Source: Irpex lacteus
Taxonomy: Eukaryota > Basidiomycota > Agaricomycetes > Polyporales > Irpicaceae
Length of the DNA stretch: 64,000 nt
NCBI GenBank assembly: GCA_001986395.2
Contig: MQVO02000009.1
Location: forward strand, 1,054,001-1,118,000
Direction of reading: 5' to 3'
In this document: piece after piece, positions 10,687 to 20,472 of the stretch
Numbering within the stretch: position 1 is the first letter of the stretch
Layout: every line of letters begins with the position of its first letter
Notes under the pieces: model-generated
Told to the model about the DNA's origin: nothing
The model's input: only the letters and a program-made list of their open reading frames with translations
The model's database searches: none
Position numbers and translations under genes: made by a program

Positions 10687-12486
10687 TCACTCCTGTCTAT
10701 GCGCAGGCCACGGCCACCCCCTCTCCGTCTGCCCCTGCACAGAAACAGGACGGTCAATCGCCAAAGCCTCGACCAACGCCCTCACCTGCCCCGGCGTCGT
10801 CAACTTATAATTCTCCCTCGACCACTCCCCACTCTCCCGATACGCAAACACCCTCTCCTCAAGGCTCTGCTCAATATCCGAAGTGAACGATGCTGCGGAA
10901 GGGATAATCGGGCTCAACGACGGAGGAGGCGAGCTGAGGCCATGAGCACTGGCGGATCTTGGGGCGAAGTAGTTCGACGACGGGAGTGGAGGGACTTGCA
11001 TGAAGGTATCGAGGAGCATCGGTGCCGAGCGAGATGAGGGAGGGCTGCAGCGAAGGTCCATCGCCACCAACGTCCCGCGCTTGATCTCCATACTCCTCGT
11101 TTGCGCCATCCGTACGATGACGGCGCTCTCGAGCTCGTCGCCGCTGCTCTCCGTGAGCGAGGAGCTCCCAGAAGTGCTAGGTGAAACTGGTGACGACGGG
11201 ACCTTCTCTTGCGACGGCGGTACTGGTGGACTCGACATCCGGATGACCTTACCGGCTTTGTCGATCTTGAAGAGGTCTGTCAGCGGGATGTTGGGGGTCA
11301 TGGAGCCAGCGGCGATGGAGTACGATTCGAGAGCGGTGAGTGCGGTGCTGGAGATGTCCACTTCCTGTTCTTCGTGCACCAGACCTAGCCCATGGTTGAT
11401 CGTTATAGATGCCCGCTTGACGTCATCGTCCCGTTCTGTGAGGTCGGGACAAGAGGTCGCTGCTTTGTGGACGGGCATGTCCTCGCGGACGATCCGCATG
11501 CGCACGATTTGCGCGAGTTCTGCGGCCTTCTGTCTCTGGATCCATAGGGATGTATCGCGGTCCATGGTGCAGGACGCGTTTGGGCTCGGCGGCGCAGACA
11601 TAGACGACGAAAGCCCCGAAGGGTTGAACGGCATGCTGGCCTGGAAGTCTTCCAAGGCACCAGGCGCGGAGAACCGACGCGACAATGTAGGCGGTAGGTC
11701 ACCAGGATGCAGAGTGTTTCCATCGGTTCGAACATCCCCGCCAAAGTCTTGCTCGTGGATGGACTGGTCCTCCTCCACGCCTTCTTTCTCCGGATCCTCA
11801 AGGTCTCCGTCCGAGTTGCTAATATACACAAACTGGCCGACGCTCTCGTCGGCCCACTCTTCCTTCGCCTTCGCCTTCTCCCCAACCTCCTCATCCAGTT
11901 TAGGTTCGTTCGCCTTCGGCAGCCACATAGAGAACCTCGGATGCGACTTGCTCAGTTTCTTCGCGTTCCGCCGCACGAGATACCGCCCGAACGCTGCGAG
12001 CAGCACGATAGTGATACCTGCGGCGATGACAGCGCCCGCTAGTAGTCCCACGTTGGTTCCGTGCGTGCTAGGTGTGGCGGGCGCAGGGAGAGCAGGAGGT
12101 GGCGTTGGAATGGGTGTCGGGAGAGAGGTAGCTGTCTCTGGGCTGGTGAGTGCGATGGTACTGGCGTGAAGGGCGATGGTAGGTGTGTAAGGTGGAGGTG
12201 GGCCGGGTGCCACACCGTCTTCTCGTCCTTGTCGCTTCGTTAACGAATGTGGCGAAGTGGCGCCACGTAGGTCTTCCCCGTGTAGACCTCTGCGGTCCAT
12301 GTCATGACTTCGTTGATTGAGTGTACGCAGGCCAAGGTTCTCTTCATGTCCAGGTCCATGAGGGTTCGCGGGTGCCATGCCGTCCAAATAAGCGGAAGAG
12401 AATGGAACGAGCAATCTGCGAATGATAAACGAGGCTGAGTGCTCCATGAGCTCGCAGCGCAGATCGTAACTCATAGTGGCTGGCAT
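10687..12486 (-). CDS. Intronless single-pass transmembrane protein, function unknown
   Basis: One uninterrupted frame of 599 residues, unusual in this intron-rich window. I recognise no enzymatic domain. Residues about 1-140 are hydrophilic and become Pro/Thr-rich (PPPPYTPTIAL, PTPIPTPPPALPAPATP). One membrane helix follows at about 145-168 (VGLLAGAVIAAGITIVLLAAF), then a basic stop-transfer RYLVRRNAKK. The remaining roughly 430 residues are low-complexity, rich in Ser, Pro and acidic residues, with short conserved-looking pieces (SLWIQRQKAAELAQIVRMR; NIPLTDLF). No signal peptide is evident at the first Met. This fits the common agaricomycete pattern of a Ser/Thr/Pro stalk, one helix and a long cytosolic disordered tail. 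A start at the internal Met (MSYDLRCEL) is possible. Strong coding composition supports it as real. Confidence 0.75.
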   Translation of the reverse strand: MPATMSYDLRCELMEHSASFIIRRLLVPFSSAYLDGMAPANPHGPGHEENLGLRTLNQRSHDMDRRGLHGEDLRGATSPHSLTKRQGREDGVAPGPPPPYTPTIALHASTIALTSPETATSLPTPIPTPPPALPAPATPSTHGTNVGLLAGAVIAAGITIVLLAAFGRYLVRRNAKKLSKSHPRFSMWLPKANEPKLDEEVGEKAKAKEEWADESVGQFVYISNSDGDLEDPEKEGVEEDQSIHEQDFGGDVRTDGNTLHPGDLPPTLSRRFSAPGALEDFQASMPFNPSGLSSSMSAPPSPNASCTMDRDTSLWIQRQKAAELAQIVRMRIVREDMPVHKAATSCPDLTERDDDVKRASITINHGLGLVHEEQEVDISSTALTALESYSIAAGSMTPNIPLTDLFKIDKAGKVIRMSSPPVPPSQEKVPSSPVSPSTSGSSSLTESSGDELESAVIVRMAQTRSMEIKRGTLVAMDLRCSPPSSRSAPMLLDTFMQVPPLPSSNYFAPRSASAHGLSSPPPSLSPIIPSAASFTSDIEQSLEERVFAYRESGEWSRENYKLTTPGQVRALVEALAIDRPVSVQGQTERGWPWPAHRQE

Positions 12487-12810
12487 GTCCGTGTCAGCCT
12501 CCGGGTGCGGATGTGGTCGAGATTGAAATGTGGCGAGCGATCACTGGCATAAGTACTGTAACTGGGATGGATGGAAAGTCGAGTGGCCTGTGTGTATATG
12601 ACATGCTGTGCTGACAACCAATAGTGTGTCCTGGCTGAAAGGCCAGTTTCCGCATGTAGACAATAGTTTATGTGTTAGAGTTCCGTATAGAACATATACA
12701 GCCTTGCGAGTGGCCATGACCTGCACAGGGATAACTAGTAGACATCAACGCTCATGCATCATGAGGCGTGGGAATATCGAGGCGCGCAGCCATTTTCGGA
12801 AAGGCGGAAT

Positions 12811-13304
12811 CCTTAGTGTTGCTCATGGCGCAGCCCAGCTCAGCACGGTTCAGCTTTGATGGCTTTTGATGAGAAGTGATGGACCGAGCCACGCCGAGCC
12901 GCCAAGTTACGGCTCGGTTCAAGCGGCTACGGCTCAGCCGGTTATGAGCCATCAATACGGGCGCCTCGTACTCACGTTCTGTGGGCCGCTACTAACCTTA
13001 CCTCTCTGGCTACCTACACTTCACAATTCTGCTAGATTAACCTCAAAAAATATGTCTGTGAGTACTACAGACTCACTTTGATTGCATTCTGACTGATTTT
13101 ATTTAAATATATAAAGGATTGGTATATTCGTCCATTGCCAGGATGGATCACCGGCTTGAGCCGTCATAGCCGGTTTATGAGCCGTGAGCCGTGGCAAGCT
13201 GAACCGGCAAGAGCCGATGACTTATGGCTCGGCATAGCTCGGCTCCAAAACGGTTCAGCTACACGGCTCGTGGCTAAGGAGCTGAACCGTGAGCAACACT
13301 AAGG
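12811..13304. mobile_element. Non-autonomous hAT-like MITE, 494 bp
   Basis: Bounded by perfect 15-bp terminal inverted repeats: CCTTAGTGTTGCTCA at 12811-12825 and TGAGCAACACTAAGG at 13290-13304. The core TAGTGTTG...CAACACTA matches the usual hAT end pattern. Both subterminal regions are packed with short GGCTC/GAGCC and GGTTCAGC/GCTGAACC repeats in opposite orientations, typical of hAT transposase-binding arrays. There is no transposase frame. The flanks share AAGGCGGA, though not as a clean 8-bp target duplication. It ends about 160 bp upstream of the first DUF7918 gene. Confidence 0.75.
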
Positions 13305-13343
13305 CGGATCATGTGGCTGGCACAGCGCCGTGATGCGCTCTTG

Positions 13344-13350
13344 TCACGTG
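13344..13350. promoter_or_regulatory. E-box-like TCACGTG upstream of DUF7918 gene 1
   Basis: TCACGTG, 115 bp upstream of the ATG at 13465 and about 40 bp inside the MITE-proximal flank. Followed by CGTGTCATTAA, a tail also seen before gene 5. Confidence 0.35.
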
Positions 13351-13464
13351 CCCGCGTGTCATTAAGCCTTCGTCGTGACGCGTGACACTTTGTCTTTCAT
13401 CCCTCGCGTTCTTCGTCTCGGCACTCAGCCAAACTTCAAGAACTGCCTCGTCTAGCCAGAAGTT

Positions 13465-14680
13465 ATGAAAATAGACCACATCGAATGTCAGGTCGTTTGC
13501 GACGGCGAAGTCCTAACGGAGTATCAAGAAAAGCTGGATGAAGAACGAGCGAAAAGTTGTCATATCGTTAGCGAAACTGGGAAGGTGCGAAGTATTATGT
13601 TCAGCATCGCAAATTGCATATCAACAGTTGTTATAGACCTTTTATGTACGATTACGCAGTCACCCGCACGAGTTCAACGTGTCGGGGCATCTATGGGTTG
13701 ACGGAAAATGTGCAGCCGCGATAGCTCTCCGGAGTTCACAAAGCTTTGACCTCGAGGGAGTTCGTATCGATGATACCAGAGTGAAACCATTCGTGTTTTC
13801 GTCTATCACACTGACAGGTAATTGTCAACTCATGAATACTTCCGTATCTTCATGCATTAATACCAAGTATTTAGATGATGATAGCGCTCTACCAGCAGCA
13901 GGCAGTCGCTCTAGCATGAAGGATCTTGGGACCATATGCATGAAGATGTATCGCATCAAGAACGTTCGATCTTCGAAGGACCCCATACCAATTTCCTGTG
14001 ATTTAGACGACAAGCCTGTGCATGAAAAGGCCAAGAAGACTGGAGGACATAGAGTAACGTGAGTATGACATCCAAATTACCTTCTTAGTAGGCTCACTCA
14101 ACTCTTATAGGCTAGGGGACACACTTAAGGGTAAAGAATCACTAGCAAGATTTGTGGACGTAGATTACATTGATCCACTGGACTCACCATACTACAAATT
14201 CACTTTGAGATTCCGAGACAAGGGTTGGTACGATATTTCTCATTACCATGACGCATACTGAGCGAAATTTGATAGCCATGCTGCAAGCGCAAGGAATCGT
14301 GCCACATGACTCTGCACCTTCACCTCCAAAGCGACCAGCATCGTCCACTCCCGCTGGTAGCTCGTCCAAGCGTCCTCGCATTGGACGGTCATCCTCGCAA
14401 GATAGCTCTAGCTCTCAAGTGAAGCTAGAAGATACGCCTGCCGCACGAGAATTGCAGGTGTGTTGAGCTCTCGAGACATCACTTTGACCATCCTAACTGT
14501 CGATCCCAGGCACGACGGGATGCTCTTCGAGCCCAGCGTGCCGCTATTGAGGCACAAGAAGCTGCTATCGAAGAAGAGCTCCGCCTGGCTGGAGGCGCGA
14601 ACGTTAAACGCGAAGCTTCCCCTATCGTCCTTGTAGGCGCATCTAGCGGGGATATCATTGACCTTACAGACGACGATTGA
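13465..14680 (+). CDS. DUF7918 family protein 1 of tandem array
   Basis: Agaricomycete-specific DUF7918 protein, 316 residues, probably nuclear. Six exons: 13465-13584, 13637-13817, 13875-14058, 14111-14223, 14276-14457, 14510-14680. The N-terminal about 200 residues are the beta-rich DUF7918 domain: IECQVVCDGEVLTEY, then HEFNVSGHLWVDGK, VKPFVFSSITLTG, DDDSALPAAG, LGTICMKMYR, PVHEKAKKTGGHRVT and SPYYKFTLRFR. It ends at MLQAQGIVP. A disordered part carries the basic cluster SSKRPR and QVKLED (psi-K-x-E). The last exon is a charged helix (RAQRAAIEAQEAAIEEELR), then VKREASP (again psi-K-x-E) and a terminal DIIDLTDDD, a SUMO-interacting-type motif. Molecular function is unknown; the SUMO link is inference from motifs. 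Confidence 0.88.
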
Positions 14681-15090
14681 GTGTAGTGCACGAGACATTA
14701 TCCTTCCTGCTCAATCATATATTACGTAGTATTTATTGAAGTCGCTATCCGCTGTTTCGTCTGTCTACTCTAACTACTTACTTACCATCTGGCTGGTGCT
14801 TACGATACTCTCAAGTAGTACTATTTGGTTCCATTCGCTAGTTACGCCCAGTATATAACACACTGCAATGAACCCATAAACAAACTAAGTAAAAGAAACG
14901 AGGATAAACCGAAGTCCGAGAGCCAGCGGCTAATTAAACACGCGACGCGGACGTCACATGGTCGTGAATGTCTTTCAGAGGTTTCAGGCTTCAAGGCCAC
15001 CACCACCTTTGTTCTTCGCTCTCCCTCTTTCTGCTTCTCTACCTCGGAGCCACTGAACACTAGCACCAAATTTCACTCAGTGATAATAAT
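14681..15090. other. Spacer between DUF7918 genes 1 and 2
   Basis: 410 bp with 3' UTR and promoter; carries TCACATGGTCGTGAATGT at 14954, a motif repeated before gene 3. No coding exon. Confidence 0.6.
14954..14960. promoter_or_regulatory. Shared TCACATG-GTCGTGAAT motif upstream of DUF7918 gene 2
   Basis: TCACATGGTCGTGAATGT lies 131 bp before the ATG at 15091. The nearly identical TCACGTGGTCGTGAATAT occurs 128 bp before gene 3. Confidence 0.4.
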
Positions 15091-16314
15091 ATGAAGATAG
15101 AACACATTGAATGCCAGGTCATTTGCGACGGCCAAGTCCTCACGGAATATCAAGAGAAGGATGACGGCCAAAGAGCGAAAACTTGTCATATCATTAGTGA
15201 AGCGGGCAAGGTGACGTTAAACATCAGCCTCTCTTTCATCTTTTACTCACTAGTTCTGGTTTCGTATTTGTACTATAGCGCTTCGTCGTACGAACGCAGA
15301 GTAACCCGCATGAGTTTGATGTTGCCTGCTACCTGTGGATTGACGGAAACTGTATACATAAAGCAACACTCCGACATTCCAGAGAGTTTGAGATAAGAGG
15401 AATCCCTGTCGACACCTCTAAAATAAAACCTTTTCTATTTTCATCCATTGTGCTCACTGGTAAGGCCACCGCCACTCATAATCTTCAATCCTTCAAGTTG
15501 ACTCTTCTCAGATGACGACGATGCTCTACAAGAAGGAAGCATCAATGCCAAAGACCTGGGCACTATATGTTACAAATTTTATCGCGTCAAAGCTGTTCGA
15601 GAGACAGGCTCCTACTATTCATCCTCATTTGATATCGATACTAGGCCTATTCATGAAAGGGCCAAAAAGGCCGGGGGTCATCGAGTGATGTATGTGTATT
15701 CTACTGCCTCTTACTACATAGTTAACACACGCTGATACTACTCAGTCTAGGCGAGGCCGAACCATCTATTCCTAAGCCAGGATTACACGTCACATTTATG
15801 GATCCCGTTGAATCGCCATACTACACGTTTACTTGGCGATATCGTTCCAAAGGTCTGAGTTCACGAAACCTTCTCTTACCAACTGATACTGACCGGAATG
15901 CAACAGATCTGTTACAAGCACAGGGGATTGTGCCTCTGGATCCTCCGCCTCCGTCTGCAAAGCGACCGGGATCGTCCACTCCCGCTGATAACTCTTCCAA
16001 GCGTCCGCGTACCGAGAGGTCACCTCCGCAACAGGGGTCCAGCTCTCGAGTGAAGCTTGAAGATACACCCACAGCACGAGAGCTACAGGTAGGTTGTTGG
16101 ATTCTCGTAATGCTGTTGCGTTGTCATTGACTATTGTATTCAGGCCCGCCGAGATGCTATTAGGGCTCAGCGTGCCGCTCTCGCAGAGCAAGAAGCTGCT
16201 ATCGAAGAAGAGCTACGTCAGGCTGGAGGCGAGAATGTCAAACGCGAAACTTCTCCTATCATCCTCGTAGGCGCGTCCAGCGGGGATGTTATTGACCTTA
16301 CGGAGGACGACTGA
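15091..16314 (+). CDS. DUF7918 family protein 2 of tandem array
   Basis: 312 residues, six exons: 15091-15210, 15279-15459, 15512-15689, 15746-15852, 15907-16088, 16144-16314. Exons 1, 2, 5 and 6 have exactly the lengths of gene 1, so this is a close tandem duplicate. Domain landmarks: IECQVICDGQVLTEY, HEFDVACYLWIDGN, KPFLFSSIVLTG, DDDDALQEGS, LGTICYKFYR, PIHERAKKAGGHRVI, SPYYTFTWRYRSKG, LLQAQGIVPLD. Then SSKRPR, RVKLEDTP, the helix AQRAALAEQEAAIEEELRQ, VKRETSP and a terminal SGDVIDLTEDD. Both psi-K-x-E sites and the SUMO-interacting-type tail are kept. Expected to behave like gene 1; no frame damage seen. Confidence 0.88.
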
Positions 16315-16680
16315 GTCCAGTGCGCGAGATATTATCCTTCTTTGTACTCTAGCTACTTTACTTTCATGTATTCGGCGCCAGTGCTCACGATAAGTACCCT
16401 AGGCCTCTTGAAGTAATAGTAAGGTTCGGTTCGGTCGTTACGCCCGTGATACAACACGGCGTAATGGATTCATGAGTGATCAAGGTACTTACTTAACGTG
16501 TTTACATGCTTTTGTTACTGTAATCAAAGCCTTCGTGAAACGCACATCACGTGGTCGTGAATATTGAGCGCGCAAAACACTACCGTCGCCGTCCGCATTT
16601 GTTGCTCGCTCTCCGAGCTCTCGTCTCACTGACCTCAGAATTCCAGAAAGTGAAAGGAACACGAAGCCGACTTAAAACTT
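16315..16680. other. Spacer between DUF7918 genes 2 and 3
   Basis: 366 bp, no coding exon; contains the shared TCACGTGGTCGTGAAT motif. Confidence 0.6.
16547..16553. promoter_or_regulatory. Shared TCACGTG-GTCGTGAAT motif upstream of DUF7918 gene 3
   Basis: TCACGTGGTCGTGAATAT, 128 bp upstream of the ATG at 16681, matching the site before gene 2 in both sequence and spacing. Confidence 0.4.
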
Positions 16681-18014
16681 ATGAAGATCGACCATATAGA
16701 ATGTCAAGTCGTGTGCGATGACAAAGTCCTTACAGAGTACCACGAGAAGGGGGACGAGCAAAGATACAAAGGTTGCTGGATGATCAGCGAAACGGGCAAG
16801 GTGCTGTTCAACATTGAACCTTTCTTGACTCTTGATTAAATGAGTTGGTACTTGCGTCATAGAACTTCATTGTGCGGATGCAGAGCAATCCACATGAGTT
16901 CGATGTCTGCTGTAACCTCTGGATCGACGGAAACCATCTACGTAAAGTGGTCGTTCAAGGTTCCACGGTAGGTGAAATGAACGGAGCACGTGTCAACTCG
17001 TCAACAATAAGACCTTTTCAATTCGCATCTATCGTACTCACTGGTAAGGTCACATTGATCAGACGGCTTTCAATGCTCACTTCTGCTCAGACGACGACCG
17101 CGCCTTACAAGAAAGTGGCTCTAATTTAAGGGACCTAGGCACTATATGCTTGAAGTTTTATCGCATTGAAGACGTTCAGGACATAGATCTCTACCGTCTA
17201 CCTACATGTGATATAGAAAGGGCCAAGAAAGCCGGGGGCCATCGAGTCATGTATGTATGTTCTCTCCTACACTAATATCATTAGCATATAAGAATATTTT
17301 GTAGTTTGGGTGATGCTATAGCAGCTACGCCTTTTCGAGCGAAGGCCTTTACATTCATCGACCCCGAAACATCCCCGTACTACACTTTTACTTGGCGATA
17401 CCGTTCCAAAAGTCTGCAACACTTCTTTTCGCATACTTAGAGAAACATACTGACTGAACCCGCTAGATATGCTACAAGCCCAAGGGATTGTACCACTGGA
17501 TCCCGTACCTTCGCCTCAAAAGCGGCCAGGGCCATTCGCTTCATCTGATCCAAGTTCAAAGCGCCCGCGAACGGAGCAGTCGACCTCGCATAGGAAATGC
17601 GACGCTTCAGTGAAGCTAGAACCACACTTGGCATATGTTCCTACCGCTCGAGAGCTGCAGGTGCAGTGCTATTTCGTTATTGGTCTAGCCCTTCAAGTTC
17701 CTCACGGATGCTGTTTCCAGGCTCGCAAAGAAGCTATTAAAGCCCAGCGTGCTGCTCTTCAAGCACAAGAAGCTCCTTTTAAAGCCCAGCGTGCCGCTTT
17801 GCGAGCACTAGAAGCTACTCTTCAAGCGCAGAGAACTACTCTTGAAGTACAAGAAACCACTTTTCAAGCGCAAAAGGCCGCTCTGGAAGTGCAAGAGGCT
17901 GCACTCGAGGAGGATTTCCGTCGAGCAGCTGCTAGGGGTTTCAAACGAGAGGCTTCCCCTATCACCTTGCTGCCTGGAAACAGGGACGTTGTTGATCTAA
18001 CAGATGATGAGTGA
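16681..18014 (+). CDS. DUF7918 family protein 3, with expanded C-terminal helix
   Basis: 351 residues, six exons: 16681-16800, 16863-17043, 17091-17250, 17305-17411, 17467-17660, 17721-18014. Landmarks: IECQVVCDDKVLTEY, HEFDVCCNLWIDGN, RPFQFASIVLTG, DDDRALQESG, LGTICLKFYR, AKKAGGHRVI, SPYYTFTWRYRSK, MLQAQGIVPLD. It has SSKRPR and SVKLEP, and near the end FKREASP and RDVVDLTDDE. The last exon is 294 nt against 159-171 nt in the sister genes. The extra length comes from repeated seven-residue-like units of the form (A/E)xQxxxL/F (AQRAALQAQEAPFKAQRAAL...EVQEAAL), giving a much longer predicted coiled coil. The loop between LGTICLKFYR and AKKAGG is shorter than in the sisters. Otherwise intact. 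Confidence 0.87.
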
Positions 18015-18815
18015 GGACAGCACAGGTCACGTCCTTACTCTAAGTTGAATGCTGCGGATCTACTTATCAGCGGACTTGCTCTTCCTTGCTTCTCCTCGTT
18101 GGTCTTATTTATCGTGTGATCTTTCTTATACTAATTTACTGCTCTTTAACACTGCAATTGCTTACCTTATACACGCCATGTCTTGTGTCATTGTCGCGTC
18201 GATACTCAGGCTACCTTAGACAATCGCGGCGAAGTAGGAAGTTTCTGAGGTGTAAGTGCTGCTATGAAGAGCTTCGAGAACGAACATATGGGTTTTTTTC
18301 GTCTACATCTAAACACACTATGGAGTGTTCCAGCCTTCATCGTCATATAGCTACGACAAGAGTCACAGTAAAACGGAATGTAACAAGATGATGATGGCTA
18401 CAAACACGTCAAAATATTGAGCGAGCTGAGCGCTCGCTCGAACCGACTCCTCCCATGATTGAACACGTAGGTATATGTAATTCTACATGCTCAACACCCC
18501 TGCACTTCCATCTGCACACCGCCACAGCGAGTCACTTGCGAATCAACAGGCACTATACCGAGGTACGAACTTGAAGCATACAGATGCTGACTCCCGAACT
18601 AGCTGCTGGCGCGTAGACCGTGTGACCGCGTTAGATTCAGGTCGGTAACCTCCTTTCCTTTTGAAAGCCATCCACTCAAAATTTTCCACGTTAAGCTCTA
18701 TCAGCTCGGATACCGCCCGTGCGTCAAATGGGGCAACCTGTATTCGCTCTACAACCTATCACTTCACTCGGCACTCCAACTGTTCGCTTTCTGAAGACGA
18801 GTTGGTCCCAAGACC
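18015..18815. other. Spacer between DUF7918 genes 3 and 4
   Basis: 801 bp, about twice the other spacers. A plus-strand open frame at 18086-18391 has no family resemblance and lacks the array's exon signature, so I read this as non-coding. GTGTGACCGCG at about 18620 weakly resembles the promoter motif of the other copies. Confidence 0.5.
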
Positions 18816-20076
18816 ATGAAATTCGATGATAATGTCGAGTGTCAAGTCATCTGCGACGGGGAACACCTTACAGAGTATCAAGAAAGGTCCGAAGACAATG
18901 CGAAGGGTAAAAGCTGCTATATTATCAGCGAAGCGGGCAAGGTGCGCACTGCGAACTCGTATAGTCCGTAGCGATCAGATCACATAGGTCGTATTTTCCC
19001 TGCAGCGTTTCTTTGTACGAGTCAAGAGCCTGCCTCTGAGTAGTGCTCAACAAACGGACCTATCCGCCGAGCTCTGGATAGACGGACAGCATATGCGAAA
19101 CAGGCCCATATGTGAGGATGGATGTGACATGGATGGCGTTCGTACCGCTAGGTCCACAGTAAGGCCTTTCATCTTCACATCTATCACACTTACAGGTAAA
19201 GTCCGAGTCGTCCATAAGTGACTGTGCGGTTGTGTCATTGACTGCTGTCTAGATGATGACAGTGCTTTACAAGAAGGTACTGCAATTGTGAACGAGCTCG
19301 GAACCATTTGTATCAAGGTCTATCGTGTCAGGGAGTATAGGGACGCTGGCTCCTCGTACACCGCCCGCTCATTAAAGATGCAAAATACGCCTGTGCACGA
19401 GAGATCAAAGAAGGCCGGAGGCCATAGAGTCACGTTCGTGCAATCTCTCAGTCAAAGGTCCAACATATGCTTACCTGTATTGCGTAGTCTAGGCGAAGCT
19501 CGAGCGAATGAGAGGAAATCAGCCATGGAAATTATATATTTTGATAGGAAAGACTCGCCATATTATACGTTTACTTGGCGATATCGATCTAAAGGTCCAA
19601 AATTCCACTATTTCTCTTAAATCATGCAACGTACTGACTACTTAACCTGCGGCAGGTATACTACAAGCACAGGGAATTGTCCCATTAGATTCCAACACCT
19701 CGTCTTCGAAACGCCCTAGATCGTCTTCTCCGTCACGGTTCGGTGGCTCTCAAGCTTTCAAACGTACTCGTGCGGAGCATTTACCCCTACCACATGGCTC
19801 CGGCTCCCAGATGAAGCTGGAAGATGTGCCTACCGCACCAAAGTTGCAGGTACGCTGTGTTTTACTATGGCTTGTATCTACATTATCTAAAAATATCGTA
19901 ACCAGGCTCGTGTTGAAGCTGTCAGAGCTCAGCGTGCCGCTCTTGAAGCCCAAGAGGTTGCTTTGAACGAGGAGCTTCGTCAAGCAAACAATGGAGGGGT
20001 CAAACGCGAGAGATCTCCCATCGTCTTCCATGGGCTTCGCAGTGGGGACGTCATTGACCTTACAGAGGATGACTGA
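18816..20076 (+). CDS. DUF7918 family protein 4 of tandem array
   Basis: About 322 residues, six exons: 18816-18941, about 19005-19195, 19253-19433, 19488-19594, 19656-19849, 19906-20076. The start of exon 2 is uncertain by one base in my reading. Landmarks: VECQVICDGEHLTEY, LSAELWIDGQ, RPFIFTSITLTG, DDDSALQEGT, LGTICIKVYR, PVHERSKKAGGHRVT, LGEARANER, SPYYTFTWRYRSKG, ILQAQGIVPLD. Downstream are SSKRPRSSSPS, a second basic KRTR, QMKLEDVP, the helix AQRAALEAQEVALNEELRQ, VKRERSP and a terminal SGDVIDLTEDD. It and gene 5 form a subgroup: both have the E-(K/R)-S-E insertion in exon 1, SSA before the LWIDG strand, and LGEA-x-x-x-ERKS. No clear lesion apart from the exon 2 uncertainty. Confidence 0.82.
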
Positions 20077-20472
20077 ATACAGAACGTGACCTCTTATGCA
20101 TGGCCCCTCTTTTTTCGTTGCATAACATTACCCAGTCTCAAGGTTACACCTTCAACTCAGTAGCTCGCCGGCGGCGCCCTCGAGTCCGTTATTGCTTTCG
20201 TCCTGGTGCTTCCTGTTACAGTAGTAATATTTGATCTTGAGCATTTATCTATGCCGAAATGGGTCTGCTACTGGCGATGTTAGTGTTACAAGTACTCAAT
20301 ACTCAGGCCCCAGGGGCAGCTCATAAGTTCTAGTTATAACACGTTGGAGCCTTTGAGAATGGGTCGGTCATGTGACCGTGTCATTAAATGCTTCAATTTC
20401 CCTGGGCTCTTTGTCCTGGACGCTCATCTTCTAACTTCGACCACGTCTAGCATCCCGCTTTCTTGAAGCAAG
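20077..20472. other. Spacer between DUF7918 genes 4 and 5
   Basis: 396 bp, non-coding. Contains GTCATGTGACCGTGTCATTAA (20367-20387), similar to the sequence upstream of gene 1. Confidence 0.6.
20368..20375. promoter_or_regulatory. TCATGTGA element upstream of DUF7918 gene 5
   Basis: TCATGTGACCGTGTCATTAA, 98 bp upstream of the ATG at 20473. The 3' part (CGTGTCATTAA) matches the promoter of gene 1. Confidence 0.35.

Noticed and set aside
11000..12169. 389-residue plus-strand open frame
   Set aside because: Exact antisense shadow of the 599-residue membrane protein gene, which has better codon composition and a sensible domain layout.
18086..18391. Open frame between DUF7918 genes 3 and 4, considered as a decayed sixth array member
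   Set aside because: No similarity to any DUF7918 exon in the frames read; composition is AT-rich and spacer-like.
19001..19025. Possible one-base frameshift at the start of exon 2 in DUF7918 gene 4
   Set aside because: My base count and the reading phase disagree by one, but the downstream exon matches gene 5 in frame. I take this as a counting uncertainty, not a proven lesion.
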